From an uncultured Lachnospiraceae bacterium (GTDB lineage Bacteria; Bacillota; Clostridia; Lachnospirales; Lachnospiraceae): a stretch of 64,000 nucleotides of DNA. The notes beneath the pieces were generated by a model. It did no database searches. It worked only from the letters and a program-made list of their open reading frames with translations, and was not told the origin of the DNA. The DNA lies in NCBI GenBank assembly GCA_910585855.1, contig CAJUGZ010000001.1, positions 1-64,000 of the forward strand, in the 5' to 3' direction. This document shows positions 9,558 to 18,449 of the stretch, in pieces. Each line of letters opens with the position of its first letter. Positions within the stretch are counted from its first letter, which is position 1. Made by a program: the position numbers and the translations under genes.

Positions 9558-9764
9558 TCATTTCCTCCATGGCGGCAGTTCAATCTTACTGCCAACTTCT
9601 AATTCAGGCGTTTTTACTAATACTCCATCTGGAAAAATAAAATAAGAAATCAAATCTGGATTCTGCTCCATTAGAAAACCTGCTTTTGTTTCATCCTGAT
9701 AGACAGCCTTCGCAATCTGATCCCAAGTCTGTCCCTGTATAGTTCGATAAATCAAACTGTTCAT
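9558..9764 (-). CDS. Tail protein X (gpX), LysM-like
   Basis: 68 residues starting MNSLIYRTIQGQTWDQIAKAVY, behind GGAGAGGTGACG. The gpX pattern is a short LysM-like fold, QGQTWDQIA... then GVLVKTPELEVGSKIELPPW. It overlaps the tape-measure stop and is two bases from the hub gene, as in P2-type clusters. It probably links the tape measure or tube end to the hub. Confidence 0.82.
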   Translation of the reverse strand: MNSLIYRTIQGQTWDQIAKAVYQDETKAGFLMEQNPDLISYFIFPDGVLVKTPELEVGSKIELPPWRK

Positions 9765-12700
9765 CAAGTCGTCACCTCTCCTAAAGAAAATCGCTTTTGA
9801 TTTCTTAAAAACCGTAAAAGATGTTCTTCAAATTCATCCTCCGACATTTTCACTGTTTCCTTAATTTTTTCCTCTAATCCCCCCGAATCAGATTGAATCT
9901 GAAAAACCGGATTATAGAAAAACTGATAATTTTGATCTCCCAAATTTGTCTGTTCCTGCAAAGCAGAAAGAGCCTCTTCTGCTCGGCTTTTCGTCTGAAG
10001 AAAAGACATCTGCTCCACGATATTATTGATTTTACTAGAATAAAATCCTCCTCTATCTCCCTCTATACTAGAACGTATGTTCTTATCTTCACTTGATGAG
10101 AAAAAGCCAAGAGCTGCACCAGACTGCATCCAAATCTCCCTTGCCTGTTCTGGTCTACTAAAAGGAATCACTGCTTCTGCTCCTTCTTCTGCAATTTGTG
10201 CCAAATGCGGTATTGTAAAAATTCCACCTTCGGCATGTGCAGATACTGGAATAGATGTGACTATTACAGGCTGCTCATTATTTATAAAAGAAGATTCCTG
10301 ACTCCAAATAGAATAATCAAAATGTCCTCCATTTTCTTGTTCTATTTGCTTTACAATCTGATAAATATTTTGGTTTTGTTTTGACTCTGCAGCATAGGAA
10401 GCTGTACTTTGATAAGAATTTGTCAAATCTTTATTGGAAATGAAAGAAGTAATCTCTTCACTTTGCCGTTGAATCCATTCAGAATTTTCAATGTTTTGCA
10501 CATTTTGATTTTTCTGAATCAATCCTAACATCTGTCCAGATTGTAGCCAAATCTCCCTTGCCTGTTCCGGTCGCTTAAAAGGAATAACTGCCTCTGGCCC
10601 TTCTTCTGCAAATTGTGCAATGTGCGGAGTTGTAAAAATTCCACCTTCAGCATGTCCTTCTATTCCTTTCAAATCTTCTAACGATTTTTTGGAAACGTTT
10701 CCGGCAAAACTTTCCTGCATAGCAGATCTTGATCGACCTGCCCAAGAAATTTCTGTAGGAAGTCCAGTAGAATTACTTTTTACCCGAATCTCCAAATTTG
10801 CGTTTACAGTTGCCTGAATTCCTGATGCAAAAACATCCCGAAATTTTTGTTGCGTATGATGATACAAATCATTGATTCCCTCATCTAAAGTTGCTCTTCC
10901 GGTTTCAATTCCTTTGTGAACTTGCTCTGGCATCGCAATTCCTTGTTCTAAAAGATAATCAATTACTTCTTGATAGGCTTCATTGCCTTCTGCTGCTTCG
11001 CCAAGATAATAATAAAGTCCATCTATATCTCCAGCGAGTGCTTTTAATAAATATGTCTTTGTAATTCCTTCCGAAACTGCCTTTGGAACTGCTTCACCTT
11101 TTTCTAAATAAAGATCTCGTAACTCTTCCAATTTAGGAAGTTCCTCTTCCATTGGTAAAAGTAAGGAATCAATCGCTGCTCTAGTTTCCTGATCCAATCC
11201 ACTCTCACGAAAATCTTTTACTATAGCATCCAAATAGGCAGCTGGACGCTCCGCCCACTCTTGTAAGCTAGATTCCGTAAAATATTTATCTAAAATCTCA
11301 TCAAAACTTTGTATTGCGTCTTCTGCTTCTGGATAGAGTTTTAAAATTGTATCTGTCTGAAACCGAATTGCTTCCGTCCGACTCTCTGTTATATTAGATA
11401 AATAATTTTCATAAAATTCATTTGCTCCAAACTCATATTGTTCTTGTGTTATCTCACCACTTTGCTTTGCAGAACTCAACGCTGCTAACTCTTTTATATG
11501 AACTTCCCGATATGCTTCATCTGATTCAGCTACTTTTTGTGCTAATTCTTCCTGTGTTGCCTGAAAACTTTCAACATCTATATCTTTTCCAGAAAGTTCC
11601 ATTTCAAGAGCCTTGAACTCAGCCTCCTGCTCACTAGCGACAATCGCCTTCTGAATATTTGCCATTTGTTGCTGAAGTTCCGATATGACTTTTGCTTCGT
11701 CAATCGTAAGTAAACCATCCGAAAAAGCCTCTGTCACAGCAACATTTAACATTCCCCCAAGGCGTTCTAATTCACTATAACTGTTCTCATAAAAAGAATT
11801 AATCTGATTAACGATCGTTTGTCGTTCAATATCACCCTCTGCAAAAACAGCTAGATGCAGACTTAATGCATATTGTTCCTGTCGCAAAAGATCCTTTGTC
11901 TGCCAAATATATTCCTGAATCTCTTCCTGATAGCTTTCCTTATCTTCTTCCGAAAGCTCCATCCCAATCGAGAGCTTCCAGTTCATCTTATTAATCGCAT
12001 TTACACTATCCTGAATATTCTTTTGAATCGCATCTGACTTTCCAAATTCCTCCAATGCCTGTTGTGCAGCTTTTAAACCCCTGCTACCAGTCAAATATTC
12101 TGCTACTTCTTGAATTTCAGACATGGAAAGAGAAATCTCTCCAAAATGCTCTGCTAGATTTTGATTTTTTAAATCTTCACTAGCTATCTTCATATGAGCA
12201 ACTGCTCCGCCTACTACACCAATAGCAGCAGCTACACCAGCAATTCCTGCTGCAACTGGATTTGTAAAAACCAAGGCAGCAGCTTTCATTGCCTTTGTTA
12301 AAGACAAAACGCCGGATGTTACTTTATAAGCCACAATAACAGATCCAATCGCTGCAATCCCATCCGCAATAACAGCTGGATGCTCAAAAAACCAGCCTCC
12401 TACTGCTCGAAGCGGCTCGGACATTTCCCAAAATACACCTATTACTTCTTTTAACTGTCGAATAGCAACTGGAACTTTCTTTATAATTCCATCCGAAACC
12501 TTCTCAATGACATGACTTGATTTTAATTCTCGTGTGGCAGCGGAAACAAACTCCGTAATAAGCTGTGTTCCCTGACGCAAAGGCTCTTTTATCTCGTCAT
12601 AAATTTCAATTCCAAGCCCCTCTGCTGCACTTTTTAAAAGCGTCAAATCTCCTCTCAAATTATCAAGTCGAATTCCTGCCATAGCTTTGGCTGCTCCAGA

Positions 12701-13747
12701 AGAATCTTCAATCGCTACCTGTAACTTTCGATAATCTGCTTCACTTGCATTTACAATAGAAAGTAACCCTGACATTGCTGTTTTCCCAGCAATACTTTCC
12801 GCATTAGCAGCCTGCTCACTTTCTGTCATTTGCGCAAAAGCAAATCTTAAATCATCCATGACTTCATGAAGTTCTCGCATACTACCATCTGCATTCGTAG
12901 AAGAAATCTCTAAATCACCAAATGCAGCTGCACTTAGCTTCGTTCCAGATGCCATCTCTACCATGATTTTCCGAAGTTGTGTACCAGCCATTTCTGATTT
13001 AATACCAGCGTTTGCCATAAGTCCGGCATAAGTAGCCACATCCTTTATGTCATAGCCAAGCGATCCTGCAATAGAAGCTGCATACTTAAAAGTTTCACCC
13101 ATCATCGCCACATTAGTATTTGAATTGCTAGAGGCAGCAGCTAAAACATCTGCAAACTCAGCCGTATCTGATGCCGCAAGTCCAAATGCAGTTAGTGCAT
13201 CTGTCACAATATCTGCTGTTGTTCCAAGATCCTCTCCAGAGGCAGCAGCCAAATTTAAAAGCGGATCAATTCCATCTAGCATATCCTGTGTCTTCCAGCC
13301 AGCCATTGCCATATATTCCATGGCTTCGCCTGCTTCTGTTGCAGAAAAAGCAGTGTTTTCTCCTAACTCTTTTGCTTTTTCCGTCAAATCCTCAAATTCA
13401 CTTCCAGAAGCTCCGCTGATCGCCTGTACAGTAGACATTTGTGCTTCAAAATCGCTTCCGACTGTAACAGAGGCAGCAGCAATCGCTGCTGTAGCAACAG
13501 TCGCCACTTCTGCAGCTTGTGCTATTGCATGAAAAGTGTTTTCTGCAAAACCAGAGAGTTTTTCAAATCCTCCTCTTGTCGATTCAAAACTTTCTGAAAA
13601 AGAATGTTTGACATCATTGCTTGAAACAACAGCATGTCTTGCGATCTTATTTAATTCTGATTTTGTAGTAGAAACCGATGCAGGAAGTGATTTTGCAATT
13701 TCTCCTGCAATTTTAATCGCAATTTCATATTCTTTTCTGCTTGCCAC
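9764..13747 (-). CDS. Tail tape measure protein (TP901 core)
   Basis: 1327 residues. The start is GTG at 13747 behind GAGGTG with seven-base spacing. Residues about 80-400 carry the TP901-type core (MSTVQAISGASGSEFEDL, TFKYAASIAGSLGYDIKD, KSEMAGTQLRKIMVEMASGT). Hydrophobic helices follow at about 470-530 and long coiled coils after that. The C-terminal part has two near-identical HAEGGIFTxPHxAQxAEEGxEAVIPF repeats about 140 residues apart. Length would predict a tail of roughly 200 nm by the usual ruler relation. It is the longest gene of the late operon. Confidence 0.95.
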   Translation of the reverse strand: MASRKEYEIAIKIAGEIAKSLPASVSTTKSELNKIARHAVVSSNDVKHSFSESFESTRGGFEKLSGFAENTFHAIAQAAEVATVATAAIAAASVTVGSDFEAQMSTVQAISGASGSEFEDLTEKAKELGENTAFSATEAGEAMEYMAMAGWKTQDMLDGIDPLLNLAAASGEDLGTTADIVTDALTAFGLAASDTAEFADVLAAASSNSNTNVAMMGETFKYAASIAGSLGYDIKDVATYAGLMANAGIKSEMAGTQLRKIMVEMASGTKLSAAAFGDLEISSTNADGSMRELHEVMDDLRFAFAQMTESEQAANAESIAGKTAMSGLLSIVNASEADYRKLQVAIEDSSGAAKAMAGIRLDNLRGDLTLLKSAAEGLGIEIYDEIKEPLRQGTQLITEFVSAATRELKSSHVIEKVSDGIIKKVPVAIRQLKEVIGVFWEMSEPLRAVGGWFFEHPAVIADGIAAIGSVIVAYKVTSGVLSLTKAMKAAALVFTNPVAAGIAGVAAAIGVVGGAVAHMKIASEDLKNQNLAEHFGEISLSMSEIQEVAEYLTGSRGLKAAQQALEEFGKSDAIQKNIQDSVNAINKMNWKLSIGMELSEEDKESYQEEIQEYIWQTKDLLRQEQYALSLHLAVFAEGDIERQTIVNQINSFYENSYSELERLGGMLNVAVTEAFSDGLLTIDEAKVISELQQQMANIQKAIVASEQEAEFKALEMELSGKDIDVESFQATQEELAQKVAESDEAYREVHIKELAALSSAKQSGEITQEQYEFGANEFYENYLSNITESRTEAIRFQTDTILKLYPEAEDAIQSFDEILDKYFTESSLQEWAERPAAYLDAIVKDFRESGLDQETRAAIDSLLLPMEEELPKLEELRDLYLEKGEAVPKAVSEGITKTYLLKALAGDIDGLYYYLGEAAEGNEAYQEVIDYLLEQGIAMPEQVHKGIETGRATLDEGINDLYHHTQQKFRDVFASGIQATVNANLEIRVKSNSTGLPTEISWAGRSRSAMQESFAGNVSKKSLEDLKGIEGHAEGGIFTTPHIAQFAEEGPEAVIPFKRPEQAREIWLQSGQMLGLIQKNQNVQNIENSEWIQRQSEEITSFISNKDLTNSYQSTASYAAESKQNQNIYQIVKQIEQENGGHFDYSIWSQESSFINNEQPVIVTSIPVSAHAEGGIFTIPHLAQIAEEGAEAVIPFSRPEQAREIWMQSGAALGFFSSSEDKNIRSSIEGDRGGFYSSKINNIVEQMSFLQTKSRAEEALSALQEQTNLGDQNYQFFYNPVFQIQSDSGGLEEKIKETVKMSEDEFEEHLLRFLRNQKRFSLGEVTT

Positions 13748-13898
13748 ACTCTGCCACCTCTTTTACAATCTCCAAAAATTCTTCTACTGTCACATTATAA
13801 AGGAAATCCAAAGATGCACTTCCTTTATAGGATAATTGAATCGCTAACTTTCTTAGTGCTTTTCCATCTCCCGGCTTCAATCCTGTGGATACAAAAAA
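13725..13898 (-). CDS. Tail assembly chaperone, -1 frameshift extension
   Basis: The chaperone gene ends at 13877, but a coding-like stretch in the -1 frame continues as GLKPGDGKALRKLAIQLSYK..., then DFLYNVTVEEFLEIVKEVA, to a TGA at 13725. It has no usable start codon. The heptamer T-TTT-TTG sits in frame at 13892-13898, ahead of the zero-frame stop, which is a canonical -1 slippery site. This matches the conserved gpE/gpE' (G/GT) frameshift of tailed phages. The fusion would add about 55 residues and overlap the tape-measure start. Confidence 0.72.
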   Translation of the reverse strand, partial: FFVSTGLKPGDGKALRKLAIQLSYKGSASLDFLYNVTVEEFLEIVKEVAECGKQKRI

Positions 13899-14182
13899 GA
13901 CCGCACAACATTTTTTACTTCTTTTCCTTCTGCCGTTGGAAGATTTTCAAAAAACTCAATCGGTAAACTGGTTGCTTTTGCAGCTAAAAAGCAACAATAT
14001 TCCATACTTGCCTCCTGCACTGCATAATAACTTCCCTGCCGAGCCAGCATTTTTTCAGCTTCAATCATATCTGAAACCTTCAATTTCTCTAAACCACTCA
14101 GATTAATTTCCTGATAAGTTTTTCCCTCAAACTGATAAGGGCTACTCAACTGAATTTTTCCATCTCTTTTTTCCTTTTCCAT
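13877..14182 (-). CDS. Tail assembly chaperone (gpE-like, zero-frame product)
   Basis: 101 residues from the ATG overlapping the tube-protein stop (TGATG coupling). It contains ISGLEKLKVSDMIEAEKML-type helices and AKATSLPIEFFENLP, matching Firmicutes myophage tail assembly chaperones that sit between tube and tape measure. They bind the tape measure during tail assembly. Its 3' end holds the slippery heptamer used for the longer product. Confidence 0.8.
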   Translation of the reverse strand: MEKEKRDGKIQLSSPYQFEGKTYQEINLSGLEKLKVSDMIEAEKMLARQGSYYAVQEASMEYCCFLAAKATSLPIEFFENLPTAEGKEVKNVVRSFLYPQD

Positions 14183-14697
14183 CAACACATATTCCTCACT
14201 TTCTTCAACAAATCCACACCATCTACAGAAAAGATAGAATTAAATTTATCAATTTCCATCTTCTCTTTTCCATCTACTTCAATTTTAATATAGTTCAAAT
14301 TCAACTTAATTTTACTTCCCATCTGGGAAGCAATTTTGACATCTCCCAGTGTAATATCATTTGACTTCCCTCTTACTACAATTCGAAGCTGCACTACATC
14401 TGTCGCACAGGTTTCTAAATCCGTAACCTGTATCGCACCTCTCAAAGTCAATTCAATTCCTTCGGAAGGGTCAACTAATTTAAATACATCATCTGACAAC
14501 GTTCGGAAAGAAATCTCCATTGTGATATTATCTGTTTGTCCTAATACACTTTCATCAAAATCCCCTAAAAAACCAGCACCATTAATAGTTGCTGTTTTTG
14601 TAACAATTTGTGGCAAGGTCACTTGTTCTGCTACCCCTACAAGCACCGTTCCTTTTTTATACATACGAAAATTATTAATAACTGAAGGAAATCTCAT
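14182..14697 (-). CDS. Major tail tube protein (FII-like)
   Basis: 171 residues, directly after the sheath gene. It begins MRFPSVINNFRMYKKG and has GVAEQVTLPQIVTKTATINGAG and a C-terminal DLLKKVRNMC, the pattern of P2 FII-type tube proteins. Tube subunits form the inner channel of the contractile tail. Translationally coupled to the chaperone. Confidence 0.9.
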   Translation of the reverse strand: MRFPSVINNFRMYKKGTVLVGVAEQVTLPQIVTKTATINGAGFLGDFDESVLGQTDNITMEISFRTLSDDVFKLVDPSEGIELTLRGAIQVTDLETCATDVVQLRIVVRGKSNDITLGDVKIASQMGSKIKLNLNYIKIEVDGKEKMEIDKFNSIFSVDGVDLLKKVRNMC

Positions 14698-14709
14698 ATT
14701 TTTTCACTC

Positions 14710-16143
14710 CTAACTTAAGGCAGTTTCTAAAGCGTCTATATCAAATTCAAGCGTATTCTTAATATACTCCGCTGGCGGATAAGGTGCTAAATATTGATGG
14801 AATACAATCTGCCCGTTTAAAATCTGTGTTATCGGATTCTCTTCTGCAACATACTCCATTCTTGCTCCAGCACATTTTCCCATTGCTACATAGCTATTTC
14901 CTCGAATATTTTCCGAATCTATAATAGATTCAATTAAAATCTTATTTAGTGGCTGATCCACTTTTTGGAAATATGTTAAAATAAAGCTATTTGCCCACCA
15001 AGAGAAGAAACGGCGGCAATTAATCCAGCGATCTTTTGGGTCAGTCGTCCCCGGATAAGCAGTTGTATTACTTCCCCACGCTCGATACCCACTCGCATTT
15101 ATAACGGTTACAATACCAGCTGCATTGACCATATTCGCCTGTACCTGATCCAAATTTACTTCCGTTCCATCCTTTAAAACTGATCCAGTTACTCCTAACA
15201 ATTTATTGGATAGTGTGAGCGATGGAACATCATCGTTCTGTGCATCCTGATGAGCGAGTGAAGCAGCATAAACAGAAGAATAATAAACCAGATCATCCCC
15301 TAATTTCAGCATTGGCCACAAGGCAATCATATGTTCGCCCACAAGTCCATTCTTATTTTTATATTCTAGAATATCACTATACTTTTTCACCTGTTCCGTA
15401 TCGAGATCAACCACACATTCACAACGGAAACAACCGTTAATATTCTCACATTTTGCACTCATCATAATAGCTACCCTTGGATCGCAACTCCATTTTGGTG
15501 CTAAAATAAGTCCGGGAACTAATCCAAACTTCGGATAAACTTTTCTCACTAACTCTAGCCCAGTTTCTTTTCCAGATACAACATCATATCCTCCAATAAT
15601 ATCCTCTGCTGTTACCGCATCTGGATCAATAATTTCACCAGAAACCAAAACCTCCGTTAATTCCTCTTCACCTAAAAAAGTAATAACTGCAAAATTGTCC
15701 TGATTAAATGCTACAGTATAATCAACTTCTTCTTGAAGTACAGTTTCTCCATTTTTTACAACTAAAGAATAAAGTAAAACTCCATCCTCCGAAATGATCA
15801 CTTGCTTTTCTTTTACCGGATAACCCTTCTCTTCTAATTCCTTTTTATGTACAGCTGGATCTAATACATTACATAAAATAATTGGTGCAATGCCTTTTTG
15901 TGAAAGACTAATGTGCATTGAAGCACAAAGTGTATACTTTTCAAAGTCACTCGAATAACCCAGAGTTTCTGCTGCCTCTTTGAAATTGCTAAACAAATAT
16001 AATTCATTTGCTGCCTTTTTGGGGTCGGCAGCTAAATGTACAGGTGCTGTTCCAAATACAATCTGTAAACCAGCAGTTCCTGTAATTGGTGCAATCACCT
16101 TTGTCGCTGCTTCATCTACTTGTATTCCATGTAAATAAGCCAT
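14710..16143 (-). CDS. Tail sheath protein
   Basis: 477 residues. The N-terminus is MAYLHGIQVDEAATKV. The C-terminal half has the sheath signature NASGYRAWGSNTTAYPGTTDPKDRWINCRRFFSWWAN and YLAPYPPAEYIKNTLEFD. It contracts to drive the tube through the envelope. Presence of sheath and tube makes this a contractile-tailed phage. Confidence 0.96.
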   Translation of the reverse strand: MAYLHGIQVDEAATKVIAPITGTAGLQIVFGTAPVHLAADPKKAANELYLFSNFKEAAETLGYSSDFEKYTLCASMHISLSQKGIAPIILCNVLDPAVHKKELEEKGYPVKEKQVIISEDGVLLYSLVVKNGETVLQEEVDYTVAFNQDNFAVITFLGEEELTEVLVSGEIIDPDAVTAEDIIGGYDVVSGKETGLELVRKVYPKFGLVPGLILAPKWSCDPRVAIMMSAKCENINGCFRCECVVDLDTEQVKKYSDILEYKNKNGLVGEHMIALWPMLKLGDDLVYYSSVYAASLAHQDAQNDDVPSLTLSNKLLGVTGSVLKDGTEVNLDQVQANMVNAAGIVTVINASGYRAWGSNTTAYPGTTDPKDRWINCRRFFSWWANSFILTYFQKVDQPLNKILIESIIDSENIRGNSYVAMGKCAGARMEYVAEENPITQILNGQIVFHQYLAPYPPAEYIKNTLEFDIDALETALS

Positions 16144-16153
16144 TGTTCTCCTC

Positions 16154-16492
16154 CTAACTTAATTCCTGCGATTTTTTATACAACATGGAAAGCGCACTAC
16201 CTTTTTCTCTTAACTTCTGATTTACCTCTGGAAGTTTTTCTGGTGAAACTAGTAAATTTTTCAAAAAAGGATGCTCTTTTATTTTTTCTTCTAATACTTC
16301 TGGCAGTCCATTCGTAAAAGTTGTATTCTTCTGTACAACATTTTTTAGACTTGCTCCAATATAAATTACTGTCTTTTTCTCCACTTTTTTCTTAAGCCGA
16401 TTCTCTGATTTCTTTTCCAATTTAGGCTGCACCTCCTGCATCTGACCTTCTACTTTTTCTTTTTGTTCTCCCTCTTTTTTCACGTTCAACAA
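16154..16492 (-). CDS. Small lysine-rich phage protein of unknown function
   Basis: 112 residues. The first 45 are strongly charged and Lys/Glu-rich, probably a coiled coil. The rest contains VIYIGASLKNVVQKNTTFTNGLPEVLEEKIKEHP. Proteins with this YIGPSIxxxxxxxxxFxxGLP pattern lie immediately before the sheath gene in many Firmicutes myophages. The function is not established. It overlaps the tail terminator gene by seven bases. Confidence 0.7.
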   Translation of the reverse strand: MLNVKKEGEQKEKVEGQMQEVQPKLEKKSENRLKKKVEKKTVIYIGASLKNVVQKNTTFTNGLPEVLEEKIKEHPFLKNLLVSPEKLPEVNQKLREKGSALSMLYKKSQELS

Positions 16493-16956
16493 AATCCCTC
16501 CTCTTGACTTGCTGTGATTCTTGTAGGATGTTGAAAAATCATCTCCAAAATTCCATAGGAAAAAGGATAATACTCTTCACCTGTTAAAGCCCAATTTATA
16601 TCACCTTTTCTCCAAAAATTTTCTAACTGACGATTCTCCATAAAACGCTGCATCACTCGCTCCATAATTACCATAAGATCCATATGCTCCTGCATTTTCA
16701 AATCATCAAGAATCCCAAATTGAAGAATCACTCTCGTTTCATTTTTATCAAAAGAATCTGATACTCTTCCTTCATCTAACATTACAATACAATAAGGATA
16801 AAACTGCTCTTCTTCTCCATCAGATTCTTTTAATGGAAGTGTTTGTGGAAAAACATTCACCTTTCTTTGATTTCCTTCCAAATCAGAAAAAGTAAAATCG
16901 CTTACAACCTTTTTTATCTCATCACAAAGCTGTTTTTGTAATATTAACGGCGTCAT
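16486..16956 (-). CDS. Tail terminator-like protein
   Basis: 156 residues between a gpZ-like protein and the sheath neighbourhood. The pattern VNVFPQTLPLKE...YPYCIVMLDEGRVSDSFDKNETRVILQFGI, followed by a helix (ERVMQRFMENRQL) and FQHPTRI, fits tail completion/terminator proteins that cap the tail before head joining. Assignment is by position and fold-like pattern. Confidence 0.65.
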   Translation of the reverse strand: MTPLILQKQLCDEIKKVVSDFTFSDLEGNQRKVNVFPQTLPLKESDGEEEQFYPYCIVMLDEGRVSDSFDKNETRVILQFGILDDLKMQEHMDLMVIMERVMQRFMENRQLENFWRKGDINWALTGEEYYPFSYGILEMIFQHPTRITASQEEGFC

Positions 16957-16960
16957 TTTT

Positions 16961-17605
16961 TTATCCTTTCAATTTTCCAAATAACATCTGTGCTGCATTT
17001 TCCCGGATTGTTTTCCAAATAACAGCGTCTACTTCATTTCTTACATCTCTTTGAGTAGCGAGCTGTGGAATGGATACACTATATAAACTTCTAATTTTTG
17101 TTAAATCCCAGTGTTTGCTCGCCCTCTCTGCTCGTTCCTTTGGATTGGAATATGTTTCTCCCAAAACTCTTTGCACAACTGCTTTATGTCCATTACTCCC
17201 ATTTCCATTTTTAAATTCTGTTACAAAAGCCTTTAATCCATCTTTTTCTAAACTTTTTAAATCACCAGCACGATATACTTTGGCTTTTATTACACTTGGA
17301 CGTTTCTTTCCGGATTCTGCTGAATATACCCGAAAAGGAGAAACCTTATAATCACCTAATTCTCGGGCATTTCCTTTTACACGTAACTCTGCAGTTAAAT
17401 TTGATAAAACCGCACTTCTCCTACTAGTTGCCGCTTCTACCTCTTTTTTAGTAATCATAAATCGCCCTTTTATATCATCTGCCAGTCTTTGTTGTGCCTT
17501 TTTTGCTGCCCGATTCAAAACATCTTTCATCTCTCTTCGATTATTCTCTAAGCATTGGATTTCCTCTGATACTTTCTCAAATCCATTGATTGAAACCCGA
17601 ATCAA
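16961..17605 (-). CDS. Minor tail protein Z / tail completion-like
   Basis: 214 residues, basic. It begins MIRVSINGFEKVSEEIQCLENN; NRAAKKAQQRLADDIKGRF and RVKGNARELGDYKVSP...KAKVYRAG are characteristic of the lambda gpZ/HK97 gp10-like minor tail family in Clostridia. It overlaps its neighbour by four bases. It probably acts at the head-tail joint. Confidence 0.75.
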   Translation of the reverse strand: MIRVSINGFEKVSEEIQCLENNRREMKDVLNRAAKKAQQRLADDIKGRFMITKKEVEAATSRRSAVLSNLTAELRVKGNARELGDYKVSPFRVYSAESGKKRPSVIKAKVYRAGDLKSLEKDGLKAFVTEFKNGNGSNGHKAVVQRVLGETYSNPKERAERASKHWDLTKIRSLYSVSIPQLATQRDVRNEVDAVIWKTIRENAAQMLFGKLKG

Positions 17606-17922
17606 TGCCTTGCACCTCCTAGCCTAATAAAATAAAGACCATTTTCATTTACAGCATCCTGTACTAAGTAGGTTTGACCATCAAACTTCATCTTTCTTCC
17701 AACTATAGGAAGTGCTTCTAAATCGGAAGGTTTTATATAAAATCCAATCTCTTTTACATACACGCCTCGTACCTGCTCTGTTATTCGATGCGTTTCCCGA
17801 TCTCGATTTTCTAAGTTCCCAATCAAAACCGTTTTATCTGTCCCATCCACATTATGTGTTTCTGCAAAGTCACTGAAAAAAACATCTTCAATATCTTCTT
17901 CAATAATCTCCTGAAACGTCAT
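17602..17922 (-). CDS. Head-tail joining protein (gpFII-like)
   Basis: 106 residues. It starts MTFQEIIEEDIEDVFFSDFAETHNVDG and ends with KMKFDGQTYLVQDAVNENGLYFIRLG, as in the short ATP-binding-sugar-transporter-like/gpFII head-closure proteins. It lies between a small head gene and gpZ and overlaps both. Confidence 0.7.
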   Translation of the reverse strand: MTFQEIIEEDIEDVFFSDFAETHNVDGTDKTVLIGNLENRDRETHRITEQVRGVYVKEIGFYIKPSDLEALPIVGRKMKFDGQTYLVQDAVNENGLYFIRLGGARH

Positions 17923-18101
17923 GCTGTTCCCTTCCTTCCAGTACTCTTTCCAGATGCAACTTGAATAGGCTCATCCCATCTGGCACTATTCGCTTGAAGC
18001 CAAGCCTCCACCATAATTGGATCGGAAGCCGGAAGCTCTTCTCCCGGCTGATACTCCTTTGACAAATAAAGAACCTTTCTCTTTGCAAGTAATCGCTTCA
18101 T
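17919..18101 (-). CDS. Small head-region protein of unknown function
   Basis: 60 residues (MKRLLAKRKVLYLSKEYQPGEELPASDPIMVEAWLQANSA...). The pattern resembles short C-terminal-less head-completion adaptors that follow the decoration protein in Clostridia prophages, where YxxGExLPA and MVxAWLxAxSAxW are conserved. A second frame at 17900-18088 overlaps but lacks this pattern. Four bases overlap the next gene. Confidence 0.65.
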   Translation of the reverse strand: MKRLLAKRKVLYLSKEYQPGEELPASDPIMVEAWLQANSARWDEPIQVASGKSTGRKGTA

Positions 18102-18112
18102 AAAAAATCCCT

Positions 18113-18439
18113 CTATCCGATTTTCACAAGTACCTTGGTTTCTTCTTCCTCAAAAGAGGCAGCAGCAAAACCAACCTGCACATTACTTCCGGCTGTCACT
18201 GTAATCTTATCCGCATCCACATCATAATAAACAGTCTGACCAATTTCGATCTTTTCCGCTGTCTTCTCTAATTCAAACACACCTGTAATATGTAATGAAC
18301 CAATTTCTCCCGGTGCAATTAAAGTTCCTGTAACACCAAGACGACTTCCAATCAAAACCGCTGTGTTTTCTGGAATAACCTCTTCTGTTTCATTTTTATA
18401 ATCTAAAACTTCACCCTTTTGCCAATATCTCGCTCTCAT
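18113..18439 (-). CDS. Capsid decoration-like protein (DUF2190 type)
   Basis: 108 residues. Beta-rich with MRARYWQKGEVLDYKNETEEVIPENTAVLIGSRLGVTG and IGQTVYYDVDADKITV, the pattern of DUF2190/capsid-cement proteins. It directly follows the capsid gene, 10 bases apart, which is the usual place for a decoration protein. Confidence 0.82.
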   Translation of the reverse strand: MRARYWQKGEVLDYKNETEEVIPENTAVLIGSRLGVTGTLIAPGEIGSLHITGVFELEKTAEKIEIGQTVYYDVDADKITVTAGSNVQVGFAAASFEEEETKVLVKIG

Positions 18440-18449
18440 AAAAACCTCC

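Noticed and set aside
13125-13532. Plus-strand 135-codon frame
   Set aside because: Low-complexity mirror of the tape measure coding strand, no ribosome site.
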